Source: Gammaproteobacteria bacterium
GTDB lineage: Bacteria; Pseudomonadota; Gammaproteobacteria; Steroidobacterales; Rariloculaceae
Reading direction: 5' to 3'
Assembly: GCA_022825505.1 (NCBI GenBank)
Contig: JAJDWR010000041.1
Location: 1 to 47,719, forward strand
Length of the DNA stretch: 47,719 bases
The position numbers and the translations under genes were made by a program. Positions within the stretch are counted from its first letter, which is position 1, and each line of letters starts with the position of its first letter. This document shows, one piece after another, positions 30,401 through 38,120 of the stretch. The notes below the pieces were generated by a model. It saw only the letters and a list, made by a program, of their open reading frames with translations, was not told the DNA's origin and did not search any database.

Positions 30401-31339
30401 GTCCTCCACATTGGCCGTGTTCATCCCGCCCACGAGGTCGCCCACCGAGCCAAGGCCGTGGCGGGTGAGGTAGTCGTCGATGCCGGTGTTGATGCGTTTG
30501 GCGGCCATGGGGTCGTAGAAGAGAGCGGTTCCGAGACCGACGGTGGTGGCGCCGGCGAGGAGGAATTCGATGGCGTCCTGCGGAGTTTCGATGCCGCCCT
30601 GTCCGATGATGGGGATGCCCCGGGGTCCGGCGACTTCGTAGACCTGGTGGACCTTCAGCAGGGCAATGGGCCGGATGGCAGGGCCCGAGAGGCCGCCCTG
30701 GACGTTGCCGATGATGGGGCGCCGGGATTCCGTGTCGATGGCCATGCCCATGATGGTGTTGATGACGGCAAGTCCGTCAGTTCCCGCGTCGATGCAGGCG
30801 CGGGCGTTGGCGGCGATGTCTGTCTGGTTGGGGGAGAGCTTGGTTATGAGGGGTTTTGAGGTGACTGCCCGGCAGGCCTCCACGACTCTGGCCGACATGT
30901 CGGGATAGTTGCCGAAGGCGACGCCGCCCTCCTTGACGTTCGGACAGGAAATATTGATTTCCATCCCGTCGATGGGGGAGTCGTCTAAGCGCCTCGTCAC
31001 TTCAGCGTACTCTTCGATGGTGGAACCGCACACGTTGGCGAGGAAGCGGGTCTCGGCAAAGTCCAGCGTGGGCAGGATATCGTTGACGACCACATCCACG
31101 CCGGGATTCTGCAGTCCGATGGCGTTGAGCATGCCGGCCGGCGTTTCCCAGATTCGGTGCGGCGCGTTGCCGAGCCGCGGTTCCTGAGTCGTGCCCTTGA
31201 GGACGATGGCGCCTGCGTCGCCGTTCGAGAAGCCCGCGACGCGGGTGTATTCCTCGCCGAATCCGACGCAGCCGGACAGCAGGACCACGGGAGAAGACAA
31301 CTTCAGTCCGCAGAAATCGAGCGAGAGGCGGTCGGTCAT
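30383..31339 (-). CDS. pyrD: Dihydroorotate dehydrogenase, class 1B catalytic subunit
   Basis: FMN enzyme of pyrimidine synthesis, 318 aa from the ATG at 31339. Class 1 identity comes from LKGTTQEPRLGNAPHRIWETP, the catalytic Cys in INISCPNVKEGG, and IGQGGIETPQDAIEFLLAGA. Most gammaproteobacteria use the membrane-bound class 2 enzyme instead. The 1B enzyme usually works with the PyrK electron-transfer subunit; none is encoded nearby. It overlaps the amidohydrolase gene tail-to-tail by 18 bases. The longer upstream frame has no homology. Confidence 0.9.
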   Translation of the reverse strand: MTDRLSLDFCGLKLSSPVVLLSGCVGFGEEYTRVAGFSNGDAGAIVLKGTTQEPRLGNAPHRIWETPAGMLNAIGLQNPGVDVVVNDILPTLDFAETRFLANVCGSTIEEYAEVTRRLDDSPIDGMEINISCPNVKEGGVAFGNYPDMSARVVEACRAVTSKPLITKLSPNQTDIAANARACIDAGTDGLAVINTIMGMAIDTESRRPIIGNVQGGLSGPAIRPIALLKVHQVYEVAGPRGIPIIGQGGIETPQDAIEFLLAGATTVGLGTALFYDPMAAKRINTGIDDYLTRHGLGSVGDLVGGMNTANVEDSPTSG

Positions 31340-31522
31340 GTTGCGGACGGCATGCGCATGGTCGCGGCCATTATGGCGAACGCCCGCGGCCAAGGCCACA
31401 ATCGGAAGTCGCACCGGGCCCTGACGGACCAGGCCGGACCACGACCAGCCGCGGCTGCGCTGCGGCTTTAGCGTGGTTGAGTTCAGCGAGGCCTTTGCCG
31501 CGAGACGTCGGATGGAGGCCGC

Positions 31523-32515
31523 TTACTCCGGCACCAGGGGGCGGTTCATCAGTGCGTCGACTGCCTGGCGCGGCGCCATTCCCTCGTAGATGATCCGATG
31601 GATCTGCTCCACGATGGGCATTTCCACATCCAGCCTGGCCGCGGCGAGGCGCACGGCCCTGGCGGCGTAGTAGCCTTCGACTACCTGGCCGATGGCCTTG
31701 CGGGCTTCGTCCACGGAGTCGCCCCGGGCGAGCCTCAGACCGAAGCGCCGGTTGCGCGACTGGTCGTCCGTACAGGTCAATACCAGGTCGCCGATCCCGG
31801 ACAGGCCCATGAAGGTTTCCCGCTGGGCGCCCAGTGCGAGACCCAGCCGGGTCATCTCCATCAGTCCGCGGGTGACCACGGCGATCCGGGTGTTGGCGCC
31901 GAACCCGAGACCATCGGAAATCCCGGCGCCGATCGCCAGCGCATTCTTGGTCGCGCCGCCTACTTCGACCCCGACGATATCCGGCGAGGTGTAGGCGCGA
32001 AACGTGGTGGTGCTGATGGCCCTGGCGAGGCGCCTTGCATTTCCTTCGTCCGCGGAGGCGACCGTCACGGCGCTGGGAAGCCCGGCGGCGACTTCGGCGG
32101 CGAAGGTCGGGCCGGAAATCACGGCCGTCGGAACGCCCGGGTCCAGCATGCGCTCGGCGACCTGGTGAGGCAGCAGCCCGCTTGCGGTCTCGAATCCTTT
32201 CGTCGCCCAGGACAGGTGCCTGGGCGTCACGCCGGAATCCGCGATGCGCTGCAGCGTTTCCCGGAACGCATGGCTGGGCACGACGATGAGGACGTCCTCC
32301 GCATCGCCCAGGGCGTCTTCCAGCCGGGTGGTGACTTCCAGCAGTTCGGGGAAGGGCACGCCCGGAAGGTAGGCGTCGTTGCGACGCTCCCGGGCCATGG
32401 CCTGGATCTCGTCGCGCTCGATTCCCCACATGATCGTGGGACGGCCCGTGCGCGCGAATTGAATCGCCAGCGCCGTGCCCCACGATCCGGAACCGAGCAC
32501 CGCGATGCGGTTCAT
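31523..32515 (-). CDS. gpsA: Glycerol-3-phosphate dehydrogenase [NAD(P)+]
   Basis: Makes sn-glycerol 3-phosphate from dihydroxyacetone phosphate for phospholipid synthesis; 330 aa, normal length. The N-terminal dinucleotide fold GSGSWGTALA is at residues 8-17. SGPTFAAEVA and the catalytic Lys region GATKNALAIGAGISDGLG follow, and the C-terminal domain has GLSGIGDLVLTCT. It is the last gene of the yibN-grxC-secB-gpsA order seen in many gammaproteobacteria. A 123-base gap separates it from secB. Confidence 0.97.
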   Translation of the reverse strand: MNRIAVLGSGSWGTALAIQFARTGRPTIMWGIERDEIQAMARERRNDAYLPGVPFPELLEVTTRLEDALGDAEDVLIVVPSHAFRETLQRIADSGVTPRHLSWATKGFETASGLLPHQVAERMLDPGVPTAVISGPTFAAEVAAGLPSAVTVASADEGNARRLARAISTTTFRAYTSPDIVGVEVGGATKNALAIGAGISDGLGFGANTRIAVVTRGLMEMTRLGLALGAQRETFMGLSGIGDLVLTCTDDQSRNRRFGLRLARGDSVDEARKAIGQVVEGYYAARAVRLAAARLDVEMPIVEQIHRIIYEGMAPRQAVDALMNRPLVPE

Positions 32516-32638
32516 GCGAGCCGCCCCGAATTACCGCCGGAAACCATCCATGAATGGAAAGCGGATCGCGCGTTCAGGCCTGAGGGCCCGATTCCGTGCC
32601 GGCGCCGATCGATGCGCAATTGTTGGGTGGTTCCGGCA

Positions 32639-33130
32639 TTAGTGCCCCTGCTGGGGGATTTCCACGGGCTCACCGCCGTTGCTCTGTTGCCGTTCCCGCA
32701 ACGCTTGGGCGTAGAGCGCGTCGAAGTTGATCGGCTGCAGCAGCAACTGCGGGAAGCCGCCCCGCGACACCATGTCGGAGATGGCTTCGCGCGCGAAGGG
32801 ATACAACGTGCCGGGGCAGTAGCTGCCCACGAGCATCTGGTGCTCGTCCGGCGTATAGCCCTGAATCTGGAAGACTCCCGCCTGCTCGAGTTCGATCAGG
32901 AACAGGGTTCTCTCCTCGTCCTTGGCCTCCACCGTCAGCGTGAGCGTGACTTCATGAGCGCCGCCGGAAACCTCCCTGGCGCCGGAGCGGATGTTCAACT
33001 GGGTTTGGGGAGTGACCCGGGTCGCAAAGACATCCGGCGCCTGCGGCGACTCGAACGAGAAATCCTTGATATAGATTTTCTGCAGCACCAGCTGCTTGGA
33101 TTGGCCCTGGGCCTGATCTTGTTCTGCCAT
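32639..33130 (-). CDS. secB: Protein-export chaperone SecB
   Basis: Cytosolic tetrameric chaperone that keeps preproteins unfolded and hands them to SecA; 163 aa. Recognisable segments are LVLQKIYIKDFSFESPQAP, GVFQIQGYTPDEHQMLVGSYCP and LYPFAREAISDMVSRGGFPQ, and the C-terminus is Gln/Pro-rich. The ATG at 33130 is used. It lies 61 bases after grxC on the same strand. Confidence 0.98.
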   Translation of the reverse strand: MAEQDQAQGQSKQLVLQKIYIKDFSFESPQAPDVFATRVTPQTQLNIRSGAREVSGGAHEVTLTLTVEAKDEERTLFLIELEQAGVFQIQGYTPDEHQMLVGSYCPGTLYPFAREAISDMVSRGGFPQLLLQPINFDALYAQALRERQQSNGGEPVEIPQQGH

Positions 33131-33191
33131 GGTTTCCTCAATTCATCCGTAAAAACGCCGGGAGCGGGCTCGCCAGCGAAGCGTAAATGAC

Positions 33192-33473
33192 TTAGCGCCC
33201 TTCCGCCAGCAAGGCATCCAGTTCGCCGGAGGCATCAAGGTCGCGCAGTTCCGTGTACCCGCCGACGTGTTGCCCGCCGATGAAGACCTGCGGAACGCTG
33301 CGCCGGCCGCTCAGGTCGATCATTTCCTGCCGTCGCTCGGGGTTGCCCAGGATGTTGATCTCGATGAAATCCGCGTCCTTTTTCATCAGCAGGCGCTTTG
33401 CGGCCGCGCAGAAGCCGCAGAATGGAGAGGAGAACACGATCACGTGACTGGCGCTGGGGTCGGGGAGGCTCAT
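33192..33473 (-). CDS. grxC: Glutaredoxin, GrxC type with CGFC site
   Basis: Small thiol-disulfide oxidoreductase, 93 aa from the ATG at 33473. The active site reads PFCGFC rather than the usual CPYC, with both cysteines present. The cis-proline segment VPQVFIGGQHVGG, which binds glutathione, is intact. The start overlaps the yibN stop as ATGA. A longer frame to 33503 runs into yibN and is not favoured. Confidence 0.9.
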   Translation of the reverse strand: MSLPDPSASHVIVFSSPFCGFCAAAKRLLMKKDADFIEINILGNPERRQEMIDLSGRRSVPQVFIGGQHVGGYTELRDLDASGELDALLAEGR

Positions 33474-33886
33474 TTGACCAGGGGAAGGTTTTCCGAGCGC
33501 CACTGAGTCAGGCCGCCCTGCAGGCTGAAGACGCTCTCGAAGCCCGCCTTGCGCAGGCTGCTGGCCGCCTTGCCGGAATCGATGCCGTTCTCGCAGACGG
33601 TGAGCAGGACCTTGTTCTTCCTCTTCAGGGGCGGACGATCCGACTGCAGGGCCTCCAGCGCGATGTTGCGGGCATTCACGATGTGTCCGTTGCCGAACGC
33701 CTCGGCGGGCCGAACGTCAACGATCATGGCGCCCTTGTTGATGATGCGCAGCGCGTCTGCCGAGGAGACCTGGAACAGTCCGCGCGATTTGAGCTTTATT
33801 TCGTAGAACATGACGGCGGACCAGGTCGCCAGCAGGGCCAGAACGAGGAACAGGTTGTTTTGGGCGAATTCGACCAGACGTTCCAT
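33470..33886 (-). CDS. yibN: Membrane-anchored rhodanese-like protein (YibN type)
   Basis: 138 aa. One N-terminal membrane segment (about residues 10-28) is followed by a rhodanese domain with IVDVRPAEAFGNGHIVNARNI and an active-site loop containing the Cys of TVCENGIDSGKAA. It might transfer sulfur or serve a redox role; the natural acceptor is unknown. It is the first gene of the yibN-grxC-secB-gpsA group and is divergent from envC. Confidence 0.9.
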   Translation of the reverse strand: MERLVEFAQNNLFLVLALLATWSAVMFYEIKLKSRGLFQVSSADALRIINKGAMIVDVRPAEAFGNGHIVNARNIALEALQSDRPPLKRKNKVLLTVCENGIDSGKAASSLRKAGFESVFSLQGGLTQWRSENLPLVK

Positions 33887-33925
33887 GGAAATCCCGCGCT
33901 TGAAACCCCGTCATCGGGGCGCGGC

Positions 33926-33931
33926 ATTATA
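33926..33931 (-). promoter_or_regulatory. -10 element for yibN-grxC-secB
   Basis: A perfect TATAAT on the minus strand, 39 bases before the yibN start. The -35 position is poor. It makes an envC start at 33935 less likely, since that would leave no room for an envC promoter. Confidence 0.4.
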
Positions 33932-34036
33932 GCAATGAGCCGTTGGCGCGTTATCCTGTACATTGTCATGATCGCTGTTCCTCCGGTCGCTCGTCCGTCT
34001 GGTCCGCCAGGGGATCGGCGGCCCCTGCCAAGCCGG

Positions 34037-35179
34037 ATGCCGCCGGGCCTGTTCAGGGCGCTGCTGGTCTGCCTTGCGCTGGTTGCGCCGGTCGGCGCGC
34101 AGGAAACCGGAGCGCAAACCGTAGAGGCCTTGCAGGCGGAGATTCGCGCGCTGCAGCAGCGGCTCGAGCGCCAGAATCGGGAACTGGACGCCGGACAGCA
34201 GGCATTGCGGGAACAGGAAAGGGCGATCGCTGCCGGTACCCGCGAACTGGCCGGCATTCGCGACGACCTCGACAACCAGAATCAACAGGCCGGGCAGCTT
34301 CGCGCGCAAGCCGCAGAAGTGCGTGAAAGTCTGACCGTTGAACGCCGGGAATTGGCGGAACAGATCCGTACGGCCTATCTCTCCGGGCGGCGGGAGATGA
34401 CAAAGCTGTTGCTCAACCAGGAGAACCCGGCGCGGCTGGGCCGCCTGCTTGTCTACTACGACTACCTGAACCGTGCGCGGGGCGAGCGGATCGGCGCGGT
34501 CAGCCGCAATCTCGAGGAGCGGGAGCGCCTGGCGGTTGAGAGCGAGCAGGTGGTCGCGGAACTGGCTTCCCTGGAACAGGCGCAGGCGGATGAGCTGTCG
34601 GGCCTGGTGAGCGCCCGGGAGGAGCGGCGGCGGGTCCTGGCCATGATCGAGGAAGACATGCGGGGCGCGGACAGCGAGCTGCAGCGGCTTCTGGAAGAGG
34701 AACGGCGCCTCACCCGGGTCGTCGCCGAGGTGGACGCAATGGTGGCGGAATTTCCCGCCGACCTGGCGATCGACTTCAGGGACGCCAGGGGAAGCCTGAC
34801 GTGGCCGGTCCCGGGCGCGTTGATCAACGACTATGGCGATTCCCGCGTTGACGGCCATTTGCGCTGGAACGGCGTCATGGTCGGCGCGCCGCAGGGCTCG
34901 CTGGTTCGCTCGGTGCATGCAGGAAGGGTGGTCTACGCGGACTGGCTTCCCGGGCTGGGATTGCTGGTTATTGTCGACCATGGCATGGGTTACATGAGCC
35001 TCTACGGCCACAACGAAGCCATCCTGACCGAGTCGGGCTCCGGGGTGGCGGCGGGGCAGCCCATCGCCCAGGTGGGCGACTCCGGGGGGCAGCGGCAGAG
35101 CGCGCTGTATTTCGAAATCCGCGAAGACGGCGATCCCATCGACCCCCGTCCATGGATGAACGCCCGGCTGTCCCGCTGA
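34037..35179 (+). CDS. envC: Murein hydrolase activator EnvC
   Basis: Periplasmic cell-division factor, 380 aa, which activates the amidases AmiA and AmiB. A signal peptide ends VAPVGAQ. A long coiled coil covers about residues 25-235. The C-terminal LytM/M23 domain is degenerate: the first metal motif is RWNGVM rather than HxGxD, and the last reads LYFEI rather than HxHFE. The domain should therefore bind partners rather than cut peptidoglycan, as in E. coli EnvC. The ATG at 34037 gives a clean signal peptide; an ATG at 33935 is in frame but less likely. ctpA follows after 97 bases. Confidence 0.92.
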   Translation: MPPGLFRALLVCLALVAPVGAQETGAQTVEALQAEIRALQQRLERQNRELDAGQQALREQERAIAAGTRELAGIRDDLDNQNQQAGQLRAQAAEVRESLTVERRELAEQIRTAYLSGRREMTKLLLNQENPARLGRLLVYYDYLNRARGERIGAVSRNLEERERLAVESEQVVAELASLEQAQADELSGLVSAREERRRVLAMIEEDMRGADSELQRLLEEERRLTRVVAEVDAMVAEFPADLAIDFRDARGSLTWPVPGALINDYGDSRVDGHLRWNGVMVGAPQGSLVRSVHAGRVVYADWLPGLGLLVIVDHGMGYMSLYGHNEAILTESGSGVAAGQPIAQVGDSGGQRQSALYFEIREDGDPIDPRPWMNARLSR

Positions 35180-35214
35180 CCCCCATCGAAATCGGCGCCG
35201 CTGACCGCTGTCTA

Positions 35215-35243
35215 TTCAACAACCGGGCCGCCTGTGTTATTGT
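35215..35243 (+). promoter_or_regulatory. Candidate promoter of ctpA
   Basis: TTCAAC, a 17-base spacer and TATTGT preceded by TGT give a modest sigma-70 promoter with extended -10 character, 34 bases before the ctpA ATG. Match quality is moderate only. Confidence 0.35.
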
Positions 35244-35276
35244 GCGGGGTCCGGACCAAATGGCGCTGATGATCGT

Positions 35277-36476
35277 ATGCCATTGAATTTACAAAGGATT
35301 TTCCCCGTATTGCTGGGTTCCGTGTTGGGACTGGCAGCGTTTGTGGGTTTCTACGTGGTGGATACCGACCCGGTCGGGCCCGAGTCCGGCGGCCGGCCGG
35401 TCGAACCTGTCGAATTGTTCGCCGAAGTCATGGAGCGCATCCGCGAGGAATACGTGGATTCCGTGGACGAGGCGGACCTGGTGGAAGATGCCATCCGGTC
35501 GATCATCGCCGACCTGGATGAGCATTCCCGGTTCCTGGACGAAGACGCTTACGCGGATATCCTCATCAGCGCCGCCAGCCACTACTCCGGCGTGGGGCTG
35601 GACGTTTCCGTGGATGACGGCAAGGTCACCGTGGTAGCGCCGCTGGAGGGCACGCCCGCGGAGCGCGCCGGCATTCTGCCCAACGACGTGGTCGTCTCGG
35701 TGGACGACGTGCCGGTGGACCCGGACAACACCCAGGAAGCCATCAGCCGCATGCGCGGCGAGCCGGGCACCAGCGTCACGCTGGACGTGATGCGCAGCGG
35801 CGTAGAGGATCCGCTGCGGTTCGCCCTGACCCGCGCCGAAGTCCGTCTCACCACCGTGCATACGGATTACCTGGGCGACGGCTTCGGCTACATCAGGCTT
35901 TCCAGCTTTACCGACGGAACGGGCGACGAGTTGCACGAGGCGGCCGAAGAGCTGCTGTCCGAACACGATCTGCGGGCGATGGTTCTGGATGTGCGGGACA
36001 ATCCGGGCGGCACGCTGGGGGCGGCCGTGGACGTCGCCGACGCGTTTCTGGACGAGGGCTTGATCGTGCGCGGCAACGGTCGGATCGACGAGGCGCGATT
36101 CGAGGAAAACGCGACGCCCGGCGATGTCATCGACGGCCGGACCTTGATCGTGCTCGTGGACGACCGGTCGGCGTCGGCGTCGGAAATCGTGGCTGCGGCC
36201 CTGCAGGAAAATGACCGCGCGCGCGTGGTGGGCGAGCGCACGTTCGGCAAGGGTTCGGTACAGACTGTCATCCCCCTGGCGGACGGCGGCGCGCTGAAAC
36301 TCACCACGTCCGAGTACTTCACGCCGAGCGGCCGCTCCATCGACGGCACGGGGGTCGAACCGGACCTGGTGGTGCAGGGTGGGCCGCGGTACCGCGGTTC
36401 GGGCAGCCGCGTCCCTCCGGGTGACGACATCCAGTTGATCCAAGCCCTTCACGCCGCGGGATACAACCCGCAGTAG
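35277..36476 (+). CDS. ctpA: S41 family carboxyl-terminal processing peptidase
   Basis: Periplasmic serine protease, 399 aa, anchored or exported by an N-terminal hydrophobic segment (about residues 8-27). The PDZ domain spans about residues 95-180 with APLEGTPAERAGILPNDVVVSVD. The catalytic core contains DVRDNPGGTL, the nucleophile Ser in DDRSASASE and the general-base Lys in ERTFGKGSVQT. The envC-ctpA order is common in proteobacteria and suggests joint control of peptidoglycan remodelling. The selenoprotein gene begins 33 bases later. Confidence 0.95.
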   Translation: MPLNLQRIFPVLLGSVLGLAAFVGFYVVDTDPVGPESGGRPVEPVELFAEVMERIREEYVDSVDEADLVEDAIRSIIADLDEHSRFLDEDAYADILISAASHYSGVGLDVSVDDGKVTVVAPLEGTPAERAGILPNDVVVSVDDVPVDPDNTQEAISRMRGEPGTSVTLDVMRSGVEDPLRFALTRAEVRLTTVHTDYLGDGFGYIRLSSFTDGTGDELHEAAEELLSEHDLRAMVLDVRDNPGGTLGAAVDVADAFLDEGLIVRGNGRIDEARFEENATPGDVIDGRTLIVLVDDRSASASEIVAAALQENDRARVVGERTFGKGSVQTVIPLADGGALKLTTSEYFTPSGRSIDGTGVEPDLVVQGGPRYRGSGSRVPPGDDIQLIQALHAAGYNPQ

Positions 36477-36509
36477 CAGCCCGCGGCGCACGACAGCCCA
36501 CACTCGCAG

Positions 36510-36773
36510 GTGAACGTCATTTCCAGAGTAGTCATCAAGTACTGCGGCCGCTGAAATTACCTGCCGCGCGCCTCCGGTCTGGAGGCGGAACTGAACGCCG
36601 ACCCGGGCCTGGAGGTCGAACTCGTGCGGGGCGGGGGCGGCGTGTTCGACGTCACGCTCGACGGCAAGCTGCTGTTTTCGAAGCACAAGCAGGACCGATT
36701 TCCGGAGCCGGGCGAGATTCTGGCGATCTTGCGGACCGGAAAAGGCCCGAGAGCTGTTTCCGGGGAACGCTGA
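36510..36773 (+). CDS. Rdx/SelW-like selenoprotein with UGA-encoded selenocysteine (CxxU)
   Basis: An 87-residue protein is obtained only if the in-frame TGA at 36552-36554 is read as selenocysteine (Sec15). The N-terminus reads VVIKYCGRU, then NYLPRASGLEAEL; the Rdx family motif is YCxxC with NYLPRA, so the TGA sits exactly on the second redox cysteine. The C-terminal part, GGGGVFDVTLDGKLLFSKHK then DRFPEPGEIL, also matches the family. A hairpin with loop GGTCT starts 14 bases after the TGA, as in bacterial SECIS elements. Start is GTG 36510; stop is TGA 36771-36773. The role is probably thiol redox. It lies 33 bases after ctpA and 4 bases before the next gene. A nonsense mutation is the alternative, made unlikely by the hairpin and the intact downstream frame. 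Confidence 0.85.
36569..36587 (+). promoter_or_regulatory. Bacterial SECIS-like hairpin
   Basis: CGCCTCC (36569-36575) pairs with GGAGGCG (36581-36587) in 7 perfect base pairs around loop GGTCT. The loop lies 21 bases after the TGA. The GGUCU apical sequence is the same as in the E. coli fdhF SECIS, where SelB binds. Being inside the coding region is typical of bacterial SECIS elements. Confidence 0.75.
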
Positions 36774-36777
36774 GTCG

Positions 36778-36981
36778 ATGTCGCGCCGGATCTTTCCGGT
36801 CTGGGGAGTCGCCGGCATCCCGGCCGGCGTCCTTGTCGGCGTCGTTGCGGGCGCTGCGGTGGGCGCGTATTTCGGCAGCCCGGGGATCGGCGCGATCATC
36901 GGCGCCGCCACGGGCATTTCGGCGGGAATGGCCTTGCTGGCCGCGGCGGTCGTGATCGCTTCGACCCGTTGGGGCCGTTAA
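36778..36981 (+). CDS. Small glycine-rich membrane protein
   Basis: 67 aa, with two hydrophobic segments (about residues 8-32 and 37-61) rich in Gly and Ala, including GxxxG-like spacing (GVVAGAAVGAYFG). I do not recognise a named family. The gene sits 4 bases after the selenoprotein stop and 4 bases before the DUF938 gene, so it belongs to the same transcript. The ATG is at 36778. Confidence 0.6.
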   Translation: MSRRIFPVWGVAGIPAGVLVGVVAGAAVGAYFGSPGIGAIIGAATGISAGMALLAAAVVIASTRWGR

Positions 36982-36985
36982 TCCG

Positions 36986-37630
36986 GTGGCGAATCAGACC
37001 GCTTTGTGGGGTTGCTCTGCAGCGGACCGAAACAGCGGGCCCATACTCGAAGTCCTCAAGGAGGTTCTTCCGGAACGGGGGCTGGTGCTGGAAATCGCCA
37101 GCGGCGCCGGCCGGCACGTGGCGTACTTCGCCGGTGCGCTTGCCGGCCCCTTCTGGCAGCCCAGCGAACCGGACCCTCAACTGCGCCGGATGATTTCCGC
37201 GGCCGTCGCCGGGATACCCAATATCCGCGAACCGCTGGACCTGGACGTGATGCAGCAGCCGTGGCCGATCGCCGCCGCGGATGCCATCGTCAACATCAAC
37301 ATGATCCACGTGACGCCCTGGGCGGCAACAGGGGCGCTGATGCGCGGCTCTGCGGAGGTGCTCGCGGACGGCGGGATCCTTTACCTGTACGGTCCCTACC
37401 GCCGCTTCGGCGGCCATACTGCGCCCAGCAACGCCGCCTTCGACGAGCGGCTTCGAATGCAGGACGACCAGTGGGGGCTGCGGGACATGGAAGAGGTGGA
37501 GCGCCTGGCCGGCGAAGCGGGCTTTGCCCTGGAGAGGCGGGTGGCGATGCCCGCAAACAACGTCAGCCTGGTTTTTCAGCGTGGCCGGCGTACAGAGGGC
37601 AGGCAGGCCGATTCAAATCAAGGTGATTAG
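36986..37630 (+). CDS. DUF938 family SAM-dependent methyltransferase
   Basis: 214 aa. DUF938 features are clear: NSGPILEVLKEVLPERG, the SAM motif VLEIASGAGRHVAYFA near residues 33-48, WQPSEPDPQLRRMI, NINMIHVTPWAA, LYLYGPYRRFGGHTAPSNA, and MPANNVSLVFQR at the C-terminus. The substrate is unknown. The start is a GTG at 36986. It is the third gene of the tight plus-strand cluster after the selenoprotein; the GNAT gene begins 3 bases after its stop. Confidence 0.88.
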   Translation: MANQTALWGCSAADRNSGPILEVLKEVLPERGLVLEIASGAGRHVAYFAGALAGPFWQPSEPDPQLRRMISAAVAGIPNIREPLDLDVMQQPWPIAAADAIVNINMIHVTPWAATGALMRGSAEVLADGGILYLYGPYRRFGGHTAPSNAAFDERLRMQDDQWGLRDMEEVERLAGEAGFALERRVAMPANNVSLVFQRGRRTEGRQADSNQGD

Positions 37631-37633
37631 CCG

Positions 37634-38101
37634 ATGACCATTGAGATTCGCGAGGCAGACCTGAGCATGGCCGGCGATGCGCAGGCCGTGGTCGTACTGC
37701 TGGACGAGTACGCGCGGCACTCGATGGGGCAGTCGCAGGCGCTCCCCGAAGACGTGCGAGCGCGGATCATTCCCGGACTGCAACGCCATCCGGGCGCCTT
37801 CGTGCTGTTCGCATGCGACGGCGCAGACCAAATCGGCGTCGCGGTCTGCTTTCGGGGCTTTTCGACGTTTGCCGGCAGGCCGTTGATCAACGTTCACGAC
37901 CTCGCCGTGACCGCCGCCCATCGCCGCAAAGGCGTCGGCCGGGCGCTGCTTGAAGATGTCCTGCGCCGCGCCCGGGACGCCGGTTGCGCGAAGGTTACCC
38001 TGGAAGTGCGCGAGGACAACGTCAATGCCAAACGCTTGTACGAGCGCATGGAATTCGGGCCGTGGAGCAATCCCATGCTCTTTGTCAGCCGGTGGCTGTG
38101 A
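37634..38101 (+). CDS. GNAT family N-acetyltransferase
   Basis: 155 aa, single GNAT domain. Acetyl-CoA binding motif A is in LAVTAAHRRKGVGRALLEDV, preceded by strand NVHDLAV and followed by VTLEVREDNVNAKRLYERMEF. The acceptor substrate is unknown. It lies 3 bases after the DUF938 gene, and the membrane-protein gene starts 19 bases after its stop. Confidence 0.9.
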   Translation: MTIEIREADLSMAGDAQAVVVLLDEYARHSMGQSQALPEDVRARIIPGLQRHPGAFVLFACDGADQIGVAVCFRGFSTFAGRPLINVHDLAVTAAHRRKGVGRALLEDVLRRARDAGCAKVTLEVREDNVNAKRLYERMEFGPWSNPMLFVSRWL

Positions 38102-38120
38102 CCGCAGGGCGGTACCGCAC

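Noticed and set aside
33935..34036. Upstream ATG for envC at 33935
   Set aside because: It would place the start almost on the divergent TATAAT and puts 34 extra residues before a clean signal peptide that begins at 34037.
36510..36773. Reading the SelW-like gene as a pseudogene with a nonsense mutation
   Set aside because: The TGA falls exactly on the family's redox Cys, the downstream frame is intact and family-like, and a SECIS-type hairpin follows at the right distance.
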